Assembly (NCBI GenBank): GCA_964648115.1
Contig: CAZYME010000007.1
Span: forward strand, 1 to 64,000
DNA: 64,000 bases
Direction: 5' to 3'
DNA from: CAZYME01 sp964648115
GTDB lineage: Bacteria > Pseudomonadota > Gammaproteobacteria > Legionellales > Legionellaceae
In this document: positions 62,436-64,000 of the stretch, in pieces
Position numbering within the stretch: the stretch's first letter is position 1
Layout of the letters: each line of letters begins with the position of its first letter
Position numbers and translations under genes: made by a program
Notes under the pieces: generated by a model
The model's database searches: none
What the model was told of the DNA's origin: nothing
The model's input: the letters and a program-made list of their open reading frames with translations, nothing else

Positions 62436-63402
62436 TCCTTTACGTATCACTCTAGGTGGAGGAGGTACTGATTTACCATCGTACTACCGTGATCATGAAG
62501 GTTTTTTGCTAGCGGCTGCCATAGATAAATATGTATATGTAAATGTTATGCGTCCATTTACTGAAGGTATCTACTTAAAATATTCTCACTTAGAGCATGT
62601 TGAACATATTGTCGATGTTAAGCACCCAATTATTCGCGAAGCTTTACAGCTATTGGGATTCCGAACGCCTCAAGTTGAAATCACAACCTTAGCTGATATT
62701 CCTGCAGGAACGGGCTTAGGTTCTTCGGGAAGTTTTACCACGGCTTTATTGAAAGCCTTATATACCCACCGTAAACGCCATTTGCATCAAGAAGAGCTGG
62801 CTGAGTTAGCCTGCTATATTGAAATGGATCGTTTAGGCGAACCGATAGGGAAACAAGATCAATACATTGCTGCATTGGGTGGATTGACGTGTTTCACATT
62901 TCATAAAGACGATAAAGTTACAGCGGTACCTTTAGCGGTGACAATGAAAACCATGTTTGATCTGGAAGATAATCTACTGTTGTTTTTCACAGGATTTTCT
63001 CGTAGAGCCGGGGATATTTTAAAAGAGCAAAAAGATCGTTCCCAACATCACGATGAAGACATGTTAAAAAATCTACATTACGTGAAAGAATTAGGTTATC
63101 GCAGTAAAGAGGCATTAGAAGCGGGGCAGACCCTCTTATTTGGGGAGCTAATGCATGAACATTGGGAGCATAAAAAACGCCGTTCCAATGGAATGAGTAA
63201 TCCACAAATAGATGAATGGTATGAATTAGGCATGAAAAATGGTGCTGTGGGTGGTAAATTAGTCGGTGCAGGCGGTGGCGGATTTTTGATGTTTATGGCT
63301 AGCGATTGTGATAAATTACGCCATTCGATGAGTCAAGCTGGGTTAGAAGAAGTGCGTTTTCGCTTCGATTTTGAAGGTGCTAAAGTTGTGATGTCCTCAT
63401 AA
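62419..63402 (+). CDS. GHMP-family sugar kinase (HddA-like)
   Basis: A 327-residue GHMP kinase. SPLRITLGGGGTDLP near residue 5, the ATP loop PAGTGLGSSGSFT near 95 and KLVGAGGGGF near 282 are the three family motifs. The N-terminus resembles D-glycero-D-manno-heptose-7-phosphate kinase HddA. It would phosphorylate the anomeric carbon of a heptose phosphate or related sugar. AAGGAG precedes the ATG. It overlaps the next gene, a nucleotidyltransferase, by one base, as in hddA-hddC clusters. Confidence 0.88.
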   Translation: MIIARSPLRITLGGGGTDLPSYYRDHEGFLLAAAIDKYVYVNVMRPFTEGIYLKYSHLEHVEHIVDVKHPIIREALQLLGFRTPQVEITTLADIPAGTGLGSSGSFTTALLKALYTHRKRHLHQEELAELACYIEMDRLGEPIGKQDQYIAALGGLTCFTFHKDDKVTAVPLAVTMKTMFDLEDNLLLFFTGFSRRAGDILKEQKDRSQHHDEDMLKNLHYVKELGYRSKEALEAGQTLLFGELMHEHWEHKKRRSNGMSNPQIDEWYELGMKNGAVGGKLVGAGGGGFLMFMASDCDKLRHSMSQAGLEEVRFRFDFEGAKVVMSS

Positions 63403-64000
63403 TGCTGCCAGTTGCAATCCTTGCGGGTGGTTTAGCCACACGTTTACGACCTATTACCAGCCATATACCCAAAGCTATGGTAGATGTGGCAGGACGGCCT
63501 TTTATCGCCTGGCAGCTCGATTATTTGCGACAACAAGGTGTCACTCATGTCACCCTATGTGTTGGTTATTTAGGTGAGCAAATCGAAGCGTTTGTCGGTG
63601 ATGGTACAGCATACGGCTTGCATGTTGATTATTCTTTCGATGGACCTACGTTGTTAGGCACAGGTGGTGCATTAAAACAGGCTCTACCTAAATTAGGGAA
63701 GGCATTTTTTGTATTTTACGGCGATTCTTATTTGCCTATTAATTTTCAACAAGTGGCACAAGATTTTCAGCATCAAGGCAAGCCCGCATTGATGACAGTT
63801 TTAAAAAATAAAAACCAGTGGGATAAAAGTAATGTATTGTTTAACGATGGAATGTTACTCGAATACAACAAATCTCATCCAAGAGCTGATATGGCGTACA
63901 TTGATTATGGTTTAGGTGTGGTTTCAGCCTCGGTTCTTTTTGAATATGCTGACAGAGAGCATTTTGATTTGGCAGATGTTTATCACGAATTGTCTATTAA
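63402..64000 (+). CDS. Sugar nucleotidyltransferase (HddC-like), truncated by window edge
   Basis: The first ~199 residues of a nucleotidyltransferase run off the right edge with the frame still open. The N-terminal AILAGGLATRLRPIT is the nucleotide-binding signature, followed by PKAMVDVAGRPFI, LLGTGGAL near residue 84 and the metal-binding YGDSY near 108. It belongs with mannose-1-phosphate guanylyl- and heptose-1-phosphate nucleotidyltransferases. The TAATG junction with the kinase suggests the pair activates the same sugar. Confidence 0.88.
   Translation, partial: MLPVAILAGGLATRLRPITSHIPKAMVDVAGRPFIAWQLDYLRQQGVTHVTLCVGYLGEQIEAFVGDGTAYGLHVDYSFDGPTLLGTGGALKQALPKLGKAFFVFYGDSYLPINFQQVAQDFQHQGKPALMTVLKNKNQWDKSNVLFNDGMLLEYNKSHPRADMAYIDYGLGVVSASVLFEYADREHFDLADVYHELSI

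Noticed and set aside
63402..64000. Frame without a stop at the right edge taken as a broken gene.
   Set aside because: The frame is open to the last base and all early motifs are intact, so it is cut by the window and not a pseudogene.

Overview
The window looks like a chromosome segment of a Legionella-type gammaproteobacterium (order Legionellales). The type III pantothenate kinase, MraZ, LipA, CsrA, AccA and TilS all read as Legionella-like, and the DNA is moderately AT-rich. The left edge holds the 3' end of the RNase P RNA gene. Taxonomy is inferred from remembered protein resemblance, not from a search.

Positions 1-18100 are mainly housekeeping genes. After the rnpB tail come an EamA exporter, coaX, cfa and an orphan gene, then a division/cell-wall (dcw) block mraZ-rsmH-ftsL-ftsI-murE with a clear MraZ-type promoter. 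The block stops after murE in a patch of short dispersed palindromes. Then follow trhO, a 699-residue orphan with an acidic proline-rich repeat region, an M50 protease/pdxB pair, and a PAP2 / thioredoxin-membrane fusion / lipA operon.

Positions 18100-34400 mix surface-sugar genes with core genes. A minus-strand operon encodes a methyltransferase, a POT transporter, a GT-C glycosyltransferase and a solute-binding protein. Next come a WbpE-like aminotransferase, pgi, a WbpL-like polyprenyl-phosphate sugar-phosphate transferase and csrA. A vapB-vapC-sfp-birA minus-strand string follows, then accA-tilS, an MdfA-like exporter and a GT4 glycosyltransferase. tilS carries an in-frame 86-bp near-perfect palindrome that resembles the protein-coding palindromic elements known from Rickettsia.

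Positions 34500-64000 form a large surface-glycan locus. It encodes six very large polytopic membrane proteins with GT-C-like architecture (seven in the window), an FkbM methyltransferase, glucose-1-phosphate cytidylyltransferase and CDP-glucose 4,6-dehydratase, two polyprenyl-phosphate-sugar synthase-type GT2 enzymes, a GtrA-type membrane protein, and a methyltransferase-GT2 fusion. It ends in a tightly overlapping operon (56168 to beyond 64000) for an activated sugar: epimerase, dehydrogenase homologue, SDR, Gfo/Idh oxidoreductase, GHMP sugar kinase and nucleotidyltransferase.

The simplest reading is that cytoplasmic enzymes make CDP-deoxysugars and an NDP-heptose-like sugar, the GT2 enzymes load sugars onto polyprenyl phosphate, GtrA-type proteins help flip them, and the GT-C proteins decorate an O-antigen or other surface glycan on the periplasmic face. 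The most unusual points are the expanded GT-C set with a head-to-head paralogue pair, a nucleotide-sugar dehydrogenase homologue with threonine at the catalytic cysteine position, the fusion protein, the coding palindrome in tilS, and long G/C homopolymers inside genes of the surface-glycan region.
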